In this document: in pieces, positions 28,794-36,158 of the stretch
Position numbering within the stretch: position 1 is the first letter of the stretch
Layout of the letters: each line of letters opens with the position of its first letter
Assembly (NCBI RefSeq): GCF_018780565.1
Contig: NZ_JADMJN010000010.1
Location: forward strand, 277,799-341,798
Direction of reading: 5' to 3'
From: Rhodoferax sp.
GTDB taxonomy: Bacteria; Pseudomonadota; Gammaproteobacteria; Burkholderiales; Burkholderiaceae_C
Length of the DNA: 64,000 nt
Translations under genes and position numbers: made by a program
The notes under the pieces: generated by a model
The model's database searches: none
Told to the model about the DNA's origin: nothing
Seen by the model: only the letters and a program-made list of their open reading frames with translations

Positions 28794-31148
28794 ATGACCG
28801 AGTCCAAGTCCGCAATCATTCCAGGCCACGAGGAACCCAGCATGGAAGAAGTCCGAAAAATCTTGTTGACACTGGGCAAGAGCGAGAGTTTGTGGGCGAC
28901 CCATCTGAGCCAGGCCATGGCTCGCGTACTCGACACGGCCAGCCAGAACATCGACGCAGATGCCGTATCGATCTGGCAATTCACGGGGCAAGGCGAGCAA
29001 TTGGTGTGCGTGGCCCGGCACGAGCGCCTGAGCGGCAAAGCCGCCGTCAGCGGCTCACTGAGTGCAAGTGATTACCCGACCTACTTCGCGACACTCAATT
29101 CCGAACGGGTGCTGGCAGCCGATGATGCGCTGACAGATCCACGCACGGTGGAACTGGTCGACCCCCTCAAGCCCAACAAGCTGCGCGCGATGCTGGATGC
29201 GACCATACGACGTGCGGGCAAAGTCGCCGGGGTTCTGTGCTGCGAACAGCGGGATGGCCCCCGGGCATGGACCGAAGCGCAGATCGAGATGGCCGTCGGC
29301 CTGGCGGACCTGACGGGGCAATTGATTGTGCTGTCTGAATTACGCCGGCGCGACCAGCTGCAGAGCCTGTTGCTGAGCCTGGCACCCGAGTTGGGACAAA
29401 ACCATACCGAAAGGGAATTGGCTGAACTGGCTTTGAAGAAACTGGTTCAGCTGTTTCCGAGAATCTGGGCCGCCTTCTACCAACCGGACCCCGACCCCGC
29501 GTTCCTCCAGATGATTGCCCACCACGCGCCCGGCGCCCCGGCCGACTATGTGGACGCCTTGCGCCGCATGCCACTGTCCACCAGCGTCATGGGCATTGCG
29601 CTGAACGAAAAGCGTATTGTTGCGATCCGGACGAGCGATCTGCAACGTCTCAACCAGGGCGGCAAAACCCTGGCACTGGGAGTCAACTGCTCGATTGGCA
29701 TCCCCCTGATGCACGACACCCAGCTGATTGGCGGCTTGATCGTCGCGATCCGCGACGACGACATCATCGGGGATGATGAGTTGTCTGCGTTTTCCCTCGC
29801 TTCAACCACCTTCGCCGTTGCCTTGGCCAATGCGCGCAACGTGGAAAAACTGCGCCATCGGGCGCTGCATGATTCTTTGACCGGACTGCCTAACCAGGAC
29901 AAGCTTCAGGCGGACATCCAGAAGATCCTGGAACCCGGCACAGGCAGGCCCAACCTGACCATGCTGCTGCTGGGCATCAAGGATTTCAAGCAGGTGAACG
30001 ACACCCTGGGACGCAGCAGCGGCGACCGCATCCTCATCACCATGGCCGAACGCATCGCCCGGTTCGCACAGCTGAAAGAAGGCGCCGCCTATCGGCTCAA
30101 TGGCGACGAATTTGCGGTGCTGCTGAGGAACACCCTCTCGGAATCGGATTCATGCGCACTCGCGGTAGCGCTGCAGCAAGCGGTGGGAGAGCCCATCGAA
30201 ATTTCCGGACTGACATTGATTCCCCGCGCACGCATTGGCATTGCCAGCCTGCCCGCAGATGGCCGCAACGGGTATGAGTTGCTGCAATCGGCCGACATTG
30301 CACGGGGCTGGGCCACCACGGACGCAACCGGCATCAGTGTCTACAACCTGGCACGGGATACCAGCGGACCGCGCAGCCTGGAGCTGATGGCCGATCTGCG
30401 CAAGGCCCTGACGACGGATCAGCTCTCACTGCACCTGCAACCCAAGATCTCGATCCGCGAGCGCCGGCTCGTGGCCTGCGAAGCGCTGCTGCGCTGGGCA
30501 CATCCAGTCTACGGGCTGGTGCCGCCCGCCAGTTTCATCTCGGTGGCAGAAAAGGGCGAGTTGATGGGCCCGTTGACCTTGTGGGTCGCCAAACGGGCAT
30601 TGCAACACGCACGCGAGTTGCGCCAGGCCGGCCTGGACATCAACATTGCCATCAACGTCTCGGCCCACAACATGGTCGATGCGGAATTTCCGCGCCAGCT
30701 CCAGGCCCTGCTCGTCGAGTCCGGCATGACGGCAGATGCCATCACACTGGAGATCACCGAGACCGTCCTGATGAGCGACCCCGATCGGGCAGCCAAGGTG
30801 ATTGCAGAGCTTGCAGCCATCGGCCTGGCGCTTGACATCGACGATTTCGGCACCGGCTACTCATCCCTGTCCTACCTGCGCCGCCTGCCACTGAAGTCGT
30901 TGAAAATTGACCGCGCCTTTGTCATGGAACTTACCGCCAACGCGCAGGACGTGCACATCGTTCAATCCACCGTCGGGCTCGCGCACGGCCTGGGTCTGGT
31001 CGTTATTGCCGAAGGCGTGGAAGACGAGGCCACACTGGATCTGCTGGGTGACCTGGGCTGCGACATGGCACAGGGTTACACCATCAGCAAGCCGCTGCCA
31101 GTGGCTGAATTCATACGATGGGCACACGGCTGGGGATCAGGGCGCTGA
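28794..31148 (+). CDS. GAF-GAF-GGDEF-EAL signalling protein, degenerate GGDEF
   Basis: Likely cyclic-di-GMP phosphodiesterase. Two GAF-like sensor regions (about residues 30-185 and 205-355) precede a GGDEF domain (about 360-525) and an EAL domain (about 535-780). The GGDEF signature is NGDEF and the metal-binding Asp of the usual 'DxDxFK' is missing (LLLGIKDFKQVND), so cyclase activity is doubtful. The EAL domain looks complete: CEALLRW, NVSAHN, LEITETVLM, IDDFGTGYSSLSYL, KIDRAF, AEGVED. 784 residues. Follows the cNMP-binding gene by 23 bases. Confidence 0.9.
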   Translation: MTESKSAIIPGHEEPSMEEVRKILLTLGKSESLWATHLSQAMARVLDTASQNIDADAVSIWQFTGQGEQLVCVARHERLSGKAAVSGSLSASDYPTYFATLNSERVLAADDALTDPRTVELVDPLKPNKLRAMLDATIRRAGKVAGVLCCEQRDGPRAWTEAQIEMAVGLADLTGQLIVLSELRRRDQLQSLLLSLAPELGQNHTERELAELALKKLVQLFPRIWAAFYQPDPDPAFLQMIAHHAPGAPADYVDALRRMPLSTSVMGIALNEKRIVAIRTSDLQRLNQGGKTLALGVNCSIGIPLMHDTQLIGGLIVAIRDDDIIGDDELSAFSLASTTFAVALANARNVEKLRHRALHDSLTGLPNQDKLQADIQKILEPGTGRPNLTMLLLGIKDFKQVNDTLGRSSGDRILITMAERIARFAQLKEGAAYRLNGDEFAVLLRNTLSESDSCALAVALQQAVGEPIEISGLTLIPRARIGIASLPADGRNGYELLQSADIARGWATTDATGISVYNLARDTSGPRSLELMADLRKALTTDQLSLHLQPKISIRERRLVACEALLRWAHPVYGLVPPASFISVAEKGELMGPLTLWVAKRALQHARELRQAGLDINIAINVSAHNMVDAEFPRQLQALLVESGMTADAITLEITETVLMSDPDRAAKVIAELAAIGLALDIDDFGTGYSSLSYLRRLPLKSLKIDRAFVMELTANAQDVHIVQSTVGLAHGLGLVVIAEGVEDEATLDLLGDLGCDMAQGYTISKPLPVAEFIRWAHGWGSGR

Positions 31149-31320
31149 ACACCTTGTCTGGGGTCAAGATCGCGCGGGCCGCATAAGCCCGTCCATCACA
31201 AAAGCATGCGAAATATCACGGCCTGCTGAGCCGCCCGCGAATAGCCTTGACCGGCGGTCTGGATTGACCGCGCCTGCGTGCGCAAGGCACTCGTAATCCA
31301 CCATGAATGAAGGAGTGAAA

Positions 31321-32034
31321 ATGGCTACCAAAGTTACAACAACGGCTGCGGTCCGTCCGCACGACGGAGAAGGCGACCGATCAGGTCTTGTCGGTGCCGA
31401 CGTTTATTCGGTTTCCATCGAAGACGCCGCGCGCTCATTGAGGGAAGGCATTGTGAACAGCCTCTCCGGGCTCAACACCATCGAAGCCAATATCGTCGCA
31501 CTGGTCAGAAAGACCGTGTCGGACACTCTGCACACCGGCGGCGCAGCAGCTGGCGAGCTGATCAGCGTGGTCCATCATGTCGTCGTGGGCACCATCGGTG
31601 CGGCTGAGCAGGTGGGAACCGGCCTGACCATCAGCGTGAAGAGCGTCGCCAAAGGCATTGTGCTGGGCGTGCACGACGTGAACGGCGATGTCATCATGGC
31701 CGCATCGGAGACGATGCGCTCCGTCATCAAGCAAGCCGCCGCCATTGGCACCGATGTCGGCGTGGTCGCCAAGCGCGCGGTGGATGGCGTGATAGAAGCC
31801 ACCGTCGAAGTCGGTGCCGACGTGGCGCAGGTCGGCAAAAGCGCCATCAAAGGCGCCATCGAAGAATCGGGCAAGATTGGCAACATGGCCGTGAAGACGG
31901 TCAAGGACGTTCTGGGTGGCATCGTCGGCAGCTTGGGCGAAACCCTGGGTGCGCCGGTGCACACACCCGCCGCTGCGCATGGCACGACAGCAGGGAAGCA
32001 AGCCGCAGCGCACGGCAAAGGTGCCAGGCATTAG
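31321..32034 (+). CDS. Ala/Val/Gly-rich amphipathic helical protein, unknown function
   Basis: No family recognised with confidence. Start set at MATKVTTTAAV behind AAGGAG with five-base spacing. 237 residues with no signal peptide and no long membrane span. From about residue 30 it consists of weak tandem amphipathic helices with recurring 'K-x-A-V/I-x-G-x-I/V' units (AKGIVLGVHDV, AKRAVDGVIEA, GKSAIKGAIEES, VKTVKDVLGGIVG). The tail is Ala/His-rich. Such composition is seen in membrane-surface, phasin-like or LEA-like proteins, but none is supported specifically. Borders the integron relic. Confidence 0.6.
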   Translation: MATKVTTTAAVRPHDGEGDRSGLVGADVYSVSIEDAARSLREGIVNSLSGLNTIEANIVALVRKTVSDTLHTGGAAAGELISVVHHVVVGTIGAAEQVGTGLTISVKSVAKGIVLGVHDVNGDVIMAASETMRSVIKQAAAIGTDVGVVAKRAVDGVIEATVEVGADVAQVGKSAIKGAIEESGKIGNMAVKTVKDVLGGIVGSLGETLGAPVHTPAAAHGTTAGKQAAAHGKGARH

Positions 32035-32100
32035 CTTGGGCGCTCAGCCACCATTATTCATTTCTGGTGAGTCTTCATGGTGGAAGACTGTGGTTTGGCC

Positions 32101-32532
32101 TCAGGTATGTGACCAAACCTGGCTGAGCCCGATGGCATGCACGATACCGGCACCCAAACATGCTGCCGAGCTGACCAGCCAGAAGGTGGTGGAGTTCTCT
32201 GGAAATACGGGCCGCAGCAACGGGAATGCGAATGCGCGCACCAGCAGTGCTGCAGTGAAGAGCACAAGCACCGTGCGAAGGAGCGGGAAACGAGGAAGCA
32301 GACCTGCGCCAGAAAGAGCATAGGCGGCGCAGACGCACAACGCCATTCCTATGGCAAAAGCCACAAAGCCAGGGTACCAACTACCCCGCTCAGCCATTCG
32401 CGCCAGTTTCTCACCTGCGCCAAGCATTCTGAAAGCTGGTGCCCCGATAAATACGCAAGCGAAGTGAAGCAGCGCGGCAACAATGCTCAGTGCTGCACCG
32501 GTAACAAGCAGTGCATTCACTGGCGTATTCAT
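32101..32532 (-). CDS. Cassette-like gene: four-helix membrane protein
   Basis: 143 residues with four hydrophobic segments (about 5-30, 52-75, 80-108, 117-138); starts MNTPVNALLVTGAALSIVAA. Family not recognised. On the minus strand, its start lies about 30 bases after a GTTAAAC core-like site (32564-32570), as expected for an integron cassette. It is farthest from the integrase end; no attC is clear beyond its stop. Confidence 0.6.
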   Translation of the reverse strand: MNTPVNALLVTGAALSIVAALLHFACVFIGAPAFRMLGAGEKLARMAERGSWYPGFVAFAIGMALCVCAAYALSGAGLLPRFPLLRTVLVLFTAALLVRAFAFPLLRPVFPENSTTFWLVSSAACLGAGIVHAIGLSQVWSHT

Positions 32533-32563
32533 GCTGGAAGTATCGAGGCGTGCATTGTGGGAG

Positions 32564-32570
32564 GTTTAAC
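32564..32570 (-). other. Integron core-like site GTTAAAC
   Basis: Minus strand GTTAAAC fits GTTRRRY and sits directly between an IS110 remnant and the start of the 143-aa cassette-like gene, where the 3' end of an attC is expected. A 7-base match alone is weak; position is the argument. Confidence 0.4.
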
Positions 32571-32650
32571 AAATGAAAGGGGGAATCATGGCCATCGTAA
32601 CCGTTGGAATCGACCTCGCCAAGAGCATCGAGCAGCAATCGCGACGATAG
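32571..32650 (+). pseudogene. IS110-family transposase remnant, copy 1
   Basis: Starts MAIVTVGIDLAK (IS110/IS1111 DEDD N-terminus, first catalytic Asp), then jumps directly to SIEQQSRR and a stop. At least 38 bases from the ATG at 32588 are identical to copy 2 (33526). In copy 2 the two joined sites are separated by about 150 bases and both carry GCCAAGA, so copy 1 looks like a deletion between short direct repeats. Non-functional. Confidence 0.75.
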
Positions 32651-32656
32651 TCAAAA

Positions 32657-32846
32657 TTAGATAGATAACTCTTCCGGCAGCTTGCCTGCCGTTCGTACCG
32701 ACTGGCGCACCGATGACGCAGATTCCATGTCGGCACGGACCTCAAGAGAGTCCACTTTAGATGCCGGAAAACGAGAAGCAGGCGCATCCCCAACAGCCAA
32801 AACATCAGTCAGTCTCTTGCGCTTCAGGGGGAGTCTACATAGGAAG
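32657..32846. other. Unassigned stretch inside the integron relic
   Basis: 190 bases between IS110 copy 1 and the 178-aa membrane gene. Minus strand starts right after GCCTAAC. A short minus-strand frame reads through it (ending SSVRQSVRTAGKLPEELSI) but starts inside the neighbouring gene, so it is not called. Possibly debris of another cassette or IS end. Confidence 0.4.
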
Positions 32847-32853
32847 GTTAGGC
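32847..32853 (-). other. attC R''-like core site GCCTAAC
   Basis: GCCTAAC on the minus strand overlaps the TAA stop of the 178-aa gene, the normal position for the start of a cassette's attC. A matching GTTRRRY partner within 60-120 bases is not convincing, so the rest of the site is probably lost. Confidence 0.5.
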
Positions 32854-33384
32854 CGCACTCGCTGCGAACCTCTGTAGCGCTCGATTGAGCCATGAGAGGC
32901 CAATAACTGGCAACACCGCCGCGAATTTTGTGTTGCCTCGAAAGGCAACGGCTAAGAACAGCGCGACTACGACAGCGGTGAGCAAGACTGAGGATGCCAG
33001 CAAGACCTTGCGCCGTGGGCCGACGGTTGCGACGAACCCGCCGGGAAGAGCGACCGTGGCTACAAGGCCGACAAGCAGCATTGCCACGAAGAGACTTGCC
33101 TCACCAAAGCTTTGATAGCCGCGCAGTACCCACCATTGCTCCGTGAAGGCCGCGAAACCGGCCACGAGAAGCCAGATATTGGCGCCAATGATCAGACGAT
33201 TGGCGAGAGGTTTTTTTAAAAACAAGATGACTAGCTCGACGGCTGCAACGCAGGCGCCGAGCTTGAATGCGTTGACAAAGCGCTCGTCGGTGGGTGCTCC
33301 TTGCGCGAAAGCGTATGCGGCAAAGACAGCTAGCGCAAAGAACCCAAGAAGGTACTCAATGACCGCGATGGCAATGAGCTTCAT
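32848..33384 (-). CDS. Cassette-like gene: polytopic membrane protein
   Basis: 178 residues with five to six hydrophobic segments; starts MKLIAIAVIEYLLGFFALAV. Family not recognised. Its stop is fused to a GCCTAAC core site and its start lies eight bases after an ATTAGGC sequence (one change from GTTAGGC), both features of an integron cassette. Unknown function. Confidence 0.65.
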   Translation of the reverse strand: MKLIAIAVIEYLLGFFALAVFAAYAFAQGAPTDERFVNAFKLGACVAAVELVILFLKKPLANRLIIGANIWLLVAGFAAFTEQWWVLRGYQSFGEASLFVAMLLVGLVATVALPGGFVATVGPRRKVLLASSVLLTAVVVALFLAVAFRGNTKFAAVLPVIGLSWLNRALQRFAASAA

Positions 33385-33391
33385 TTGTGCG

Positions 33392-33398
33392 GCCTAAT
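33392..33398 (-). other. Degenerate core site ATTAGGC
   Basis: Minus-strand ATTAGGC, one change from GTTAGGC, immediately upstream of the 178-aa gene's ATG; preceded by a small GGGAC..GTCCC hairpin. Probable 3' end of a decayed attC. Confidence 0.4.
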
Positions 33399-33525
33399 GA
33401 ATGAAAGGGACTTCCCCGTCCCAAGTGAGCCGCGACCCGTGGTGGTTGCGGCGTGCGGCAACACAGTGCCAAGATTGAGAGGCAAATCTTTTCATCAACT
33501 CACTTGCTAAATGGAAGGGGAAATT

Positions 33526-33763
33526 ATGGCCATCGTAACCGTTGGAATCGACCTCGCCAAGAACGTTTTTGCGGTGCACGGCGCGCATGATGGCGCCCAA
33601 GTTTGTGATGCCCTACCGCATGAGCGGTAAACGCGGCAAAACCGATGCTGCTGACGCCGCCGCCATTTGCGAGGCGGTCACCCGTCTCAATATGCGTTTT
33701 GTACCAGCCAAGAGCATCGAGCAGCAATCGCGCCTGTTTGTGCACCGCGCCCGCCAGGGATAG
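33526..33763 (+). pseudogene. IS110-family transposase remnant, copy 2
   Basis: Begins MAIVTVGIDLAKNVFAVHG, then a deletion of roughly 48 codons with a frame change, then in another frame MAPKFVMPYRMSGKRGKTD and DAADAAAICEAVTRLNMRFV, SIEQQSRLFVHRARQG and a stop. It keeps the DEDD Asp regions (GIDLAK, DAADA) but lacks the Glu segment and the whole C-terminal Tnp_20 domain. Sits directly against the stop of the NTF2-like cassette gene, i.e. where that cassette's attC should be. Non-functional. Confidence 0.8.
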
Positions 33764-33775
33764 CCGTCTCGTGGA

Positions 33776-34192
33776 TTAGTAAGAGCGTAGACAGATCTGC
33801 CACTTTTCACTCGTGCGAATGACGACCCAGAGATTCTTGTGCATGCTGAGGACTTCGTTGGCGGAATTTCGGCGGCTGTATGTGACGATGAAATGCACCT
33901 TGTCTTGGCTCACCAGTACGGGTTCCTTCGATTCGTAGTGGGTGTGATGCCAGCCTGACTCTTTCAAAGCAGCGAAGAAGTTCTTGGGATGCTGGCCTGG
34001 TTCCGTCCAGTCAAGGCGAGACGTACCAGAGAACATGACGTGAGGGAAGTGAAGCTCGCCATCCATTCCGATTGTGTCGCACGCGTTGAAGTAAGCAGTG
34101 AATCTCTCCAGGCATTCTGAAGCCGCCACGACTGCTGAACAGCCTTGCTCTACAAGTGGTGCAGTGCTCACGAAGCTGATGAATTCGGTCAT
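33776..34192 (-). CDS. Cassette-like gene: NTF2/SnoaL-like small protein
   Basis: 138 residues, no membrane segment. The layout (helical start ASECLERFTAYFNACDTIGM, then HFPHVMFSGTSRLDW and strands with VHFIVTYSRRN ending EKWQICLRSY) resembles SnoaL/NTF2-like fold proteins. No catalytic assignment is possible. The start lies 13 bases after GTTAGCC (34206-34212), a core-like site. Confidence 0.6.
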   Translation of the reverse strand: MTEFISFVSTAPLVEQGCSAVVAASECLERFTAYFNACDTIGMDGELHFPHVMFSGTSRLDWTEPGQHPKNFFAALKESGWHHTHYESKEPVLVSQDKVHFIVTYSRRNSANEVLSMHKNLWVVIRTSEKWQICLRSY

Positions 34193-34205
34193 GTTCGCGG
34201 TGGAC

Positions 34206-34212
34206 GGCTAAC
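34206..34212 (-). other. Integron core-like site GTTAGCC
   Basis: Minus strand GTTAGCC upstream of the NTF2-like gene ATG. The other half of the attC is replaced by the end of the IS1182 remnant. Confidence 0.4.
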
Positions 34213-34785
34213 GAGGCTGTAAAAAAACCCGATTTTCAACAACCCCAATCCCTGCAATGGGTGCGCTGTGAATTTCAGCGGGGGATTTCTTCGTCATTTG
34301 TGAAGTGTGCCGGATTTTTGCGTTACTTCGTGCCCGACAAGCGTAGAGAGCTTCTTTTGCAGCCCTTGTCTCTGCATTTTCCCTACTGCGCATAGCCGTT
34401 GTTGGCCAACTTCTCGATGTTGTGCACCATGCAGTTCAGATTGGTGGTCAGAAACTCCCGGGTGCGTGCCGCCTCTTTGCGCAAGGCTTCTATGCGGGCT
34501 TGGCGCTTGGGTTCAAGTGGTTCGCCTGCGCCGTGCTTGTCTTGGTCTTGGTGCAGGGCCATGATCTTGTCGGCAGCCTTCTCCAGCCGGTCAGCCCGGT
34601 GACGCAGTTCTTCATGGGTGCCGCTGCGCTCTTTGCTGGCATTGCTGGGGAGCTTCACGCCATCAATGGCAAACATGTCGCGCCCGATCAAGCCCTGGGC
34701 ATCGCAGGTCATCAGGACTTGGCTAAACAGGGGTTTGATCTGAGCGCTGAGGTTGCACACAAACTTGGCGATGTGAGTGTGGCTG
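34213..34785 (-). mobile_element. IS1182-family insertion sequence remnant
   Basis: The minus-strand frame at 34383-34760 encodes an IS1182-type DDE transposase piece: FSQVLMTCDAQGLIGRDMFA, DGVKLPSNASKERSGTHEEL, then after REFL it jumps to LNCMVHNIEKLANNGYAQ, which is the family's extreme C-terminus. Some 300 middle residues are therefore missing. The right border at about 34785 truncates a cassette gene; the left border is near 34213, with 'aaaaaaacccgattttcaac' close to the edge. Inactive. Confidence 0.75.
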
Positions 34786-35029
34786 GGCTGACCGCCCCGA
34801 CAGCAGCTACTGCGGCCATTTCAAACTTGTTCGAGAGAGTCGCACGCCAGCACAAATATACGGCACCACCGGCCAGCACGCTCCCGAAAATGAACCAAAG
34901 GTTTGGGCGAAAAAATGCGACGCACGCCGCAGAAGACACTAACACCACGCCGAAAACTACACCCGCACTTCTCTCCATCGCGGCAAAGCGCGCAGAAGTT
35001 TCACCGACTGGTTGTAAGCGCGTGTCCAT
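34712..35029 (-). pseudogene. Cassette gene truncated by the IS1182 remnant
   Basis: About the first 75 residues (MDTRLQPVGETSARFAAMER ..., two hydrophobic helices VVFGVVLVSSAACVAFF and FIFGSVLAGGAVYLCW) are cassette-derived. From about 34785 downward the frame runs into IS1182 sequence read out of frame (SPATLTSPSLCATS...). The start lies four bases after the core site GTTAAGC of the attC at 35033-35064. Confidence 0.6.
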
Positions 35030-35032
35030 GAG

Positions 35033-35064
35033 GCTTAACGTCCCTCTCGATGGAAGGGTTGGGC
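35033..35064 (-). other. Shortened attC site
   Basis: Minus strand begins GCCCAAC, continues CCTTCCATCGAGAGGGAC (a left arm seen in many attC sites) and ends GTTAAGC. Only 32 bases, below the usual 55-140, so the variable middle and one arm are missing. It lies 20 bases after the stop of the 141-aa cassette gene. Confidence 0.6.
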
Positions 35065-35084
35065 GTCATTGCGTGTGCGGCGCC

Positions 35085-35510
35085 TCACCGCAAGGCCGCA
35101 TGCGTTGCGGCACTAAACGCGTAGGCAAGAGATAGCAGCGACGGGCTAGCCAGAAGTGCCGCTACTGGGATGGCCAACTTGCCTTGCTTCAAACGAACCG
35201 CGCCGATGGCTACGAGAGGCAGTAGAACAAACCAGAACCAGCTGTGCCGGATGGATGCCACGAGCAACTGGCTTCCTCCAGGCCAACCGCCGTGCTGCAA
35301 CATCACCTTGTCGAGCCTGCTCCATTGCTCTGTAGAGATTGGCGTTCCAGGCTGTTCAGCCAGGATTGCCTTGGCTTGTGGTGGCAATGCGTTGGTATCT
35401 ATGCGGTGACCCTGCCTTGGCCCGGTAAGCAGCTCGGCAGCGGCGATGGCCACAACCAGAACGGTAACCCCGATGAACAAGGCGACTATGAGCGGAGAGA
35501 TCTTCTGCAT
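35085..35510 (-). CDS. Cassette gene: membrane protein, unknown function
   Basis: 141 residues. Membrane segment at about 5-27 (PLIVALFIGVTVLVVAIAAA), a soluble stretch, then two more hydrophobic segments in the C-terminal half. Bracketed by attC sites at both ends (35033-35064 and 35531-35588), which makes it the best-defined cassette here. The start follows AAGGAC. Family not recognised. Confidence 0.7.
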   Translation of the reverse strand: MQKISPLIVALFIGVTVLVVAIAAAELLTGPRQGHRIDTNALPPQAKAILAEQPGTPISTEQWSRLDKVMLQHGGWPGGSQLLVASIRHSWFWFVLLPLVAIGAVRLKQGKLAIPVAALLASPSLLSLAYAFSAATHAALR

Positions 35511-35530
35511 GAAAGAAGGACTTCTATGAC

Positions 35531-35588
35531 GCCCAACGTTGGAGATAAGCGGCCGCCAAAGGCGGTCCGCTTGACCGACTTGTTAGGC
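35531..35588 (-). other. attC recombination site (complete)
   Basis: 58 bases. Minus strand starts GCCTAAC (R'') and ends GTTGGGC (R'). Inner arms GTCAAGCGG and CCGCTTATC pair imperfectly, and the centre ACCGCC-TTT-GGCGG forms the variable terminal hairpin. This is the size and architecture of an integron attC with extrahelical bases, and it lies between two minus-strand genes. Confidence 0.85.
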
Positions 35589-35624
35589 CACGCTCAAAGA
35601 GCTCCGCATCTGATTGCTCGCGAT

Positions 35625-35939
35625 TCATGCTCGCTCGCTCCTTCGAGGCTGCTTGGCAAAAGCACCTTCGATGAACTGCCTGGCCTGTTCCTGCGTAACG
35701 ACTTCATACGGCCACATAAAGTGACGGTACAGAAAAGACGTGCCCTCGCGATCGGTAACCTTGCAATCGACCTTGAAGAGCGTGCCCGGTGGATACGCCT
35801 CTCGCATTGCAACGGAGCACTCGACGTTAAGGCTTGGCGAGACACCTTGCCCAGAGAGCGGACGAGTTCGAATCTTTTTGCTTGAGGGCTCACCCCTGTT
35901 CTCGTACGTTTCGATGACGAAGTATCGATAGTGGCTCAT
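35625..35939 (-). CDS. First cassette gene next to attI: unknown soluble protein
   Basis: 104 residues, no membrane segment, no recognised family; starts MSHYRYFVIETYENRGEPSS, with a conserved-looking core YPPGTLFKVDCKVTDREG and FMWPYEVVTQEQARQFIEGA. The start lies 13 bases after GTTAGGC (35952-35958) and the stop is followed by the complete attC. Nearest the integrase, so in a live integron it would be the newest and best expressed cassette. Confidence 0.65.
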   Translation of the reverse strand: MSHYRYFVIETYENRGEPSSKKIRTRPLSGQGVSPSLNVECSVAMREAYPPGTLFKVDCKVTDREGTSFLYRHFMWPYEVVTQEQARQFIEGAFAKQPRRSERA

Positions 35940-35951
35940 GTGTCGGACGAG

Positions 35952-35958
35952 GCCTAAC
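35952..35958 (-). other. Core site GTTAGGC, cassette/attI junction
   Basis: Exact GTTAGGC on the minus strand, at the integrase-proximal end of the first cassette. Confidence 0.6.
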
Positions 35959-36158
35959 GTGTTATCTGAGTGAAACCTGTCTTATCAACAACGTCGCTTT
36001 GAACCATGATGCCGCTCCCAGAATTTATAAGTCCTTGATTTATAGCTGAATTTCCGAACGACCCGTTCCACGGCCGTCAATAAAATCGCGACACATCCTG
36101 CAACGTCGCTGATTAACATCGGTAGGCGCTGGACAAAAATGCAACCAAACCAGGCAAA
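35959..36158. promoter_or_regulatory. Presumed attI and cassette promoter region
   Basis: 200 bases between the first cassette and the integrase pseudogene, AT-rich near 36025-36060. By integron architecture attI and the cassette promoter should be here, but neither can be pinpointed. Minus-strand frames crossing it overlap the integrase antisense and are not called. Confidence 0.4.

Noticed and set aside
32657..32893. Minus-strand 78-codon frame
   Set aside because: Starts inside the neighbouring cassette gene and reads across a core site; kept only as an unassigned stretch.
34208..34393. Minus-strand 61-codon frame at the IS1182 edge
   Set aside because: Probably the non-coding terminal part of the IS; no separate gene.
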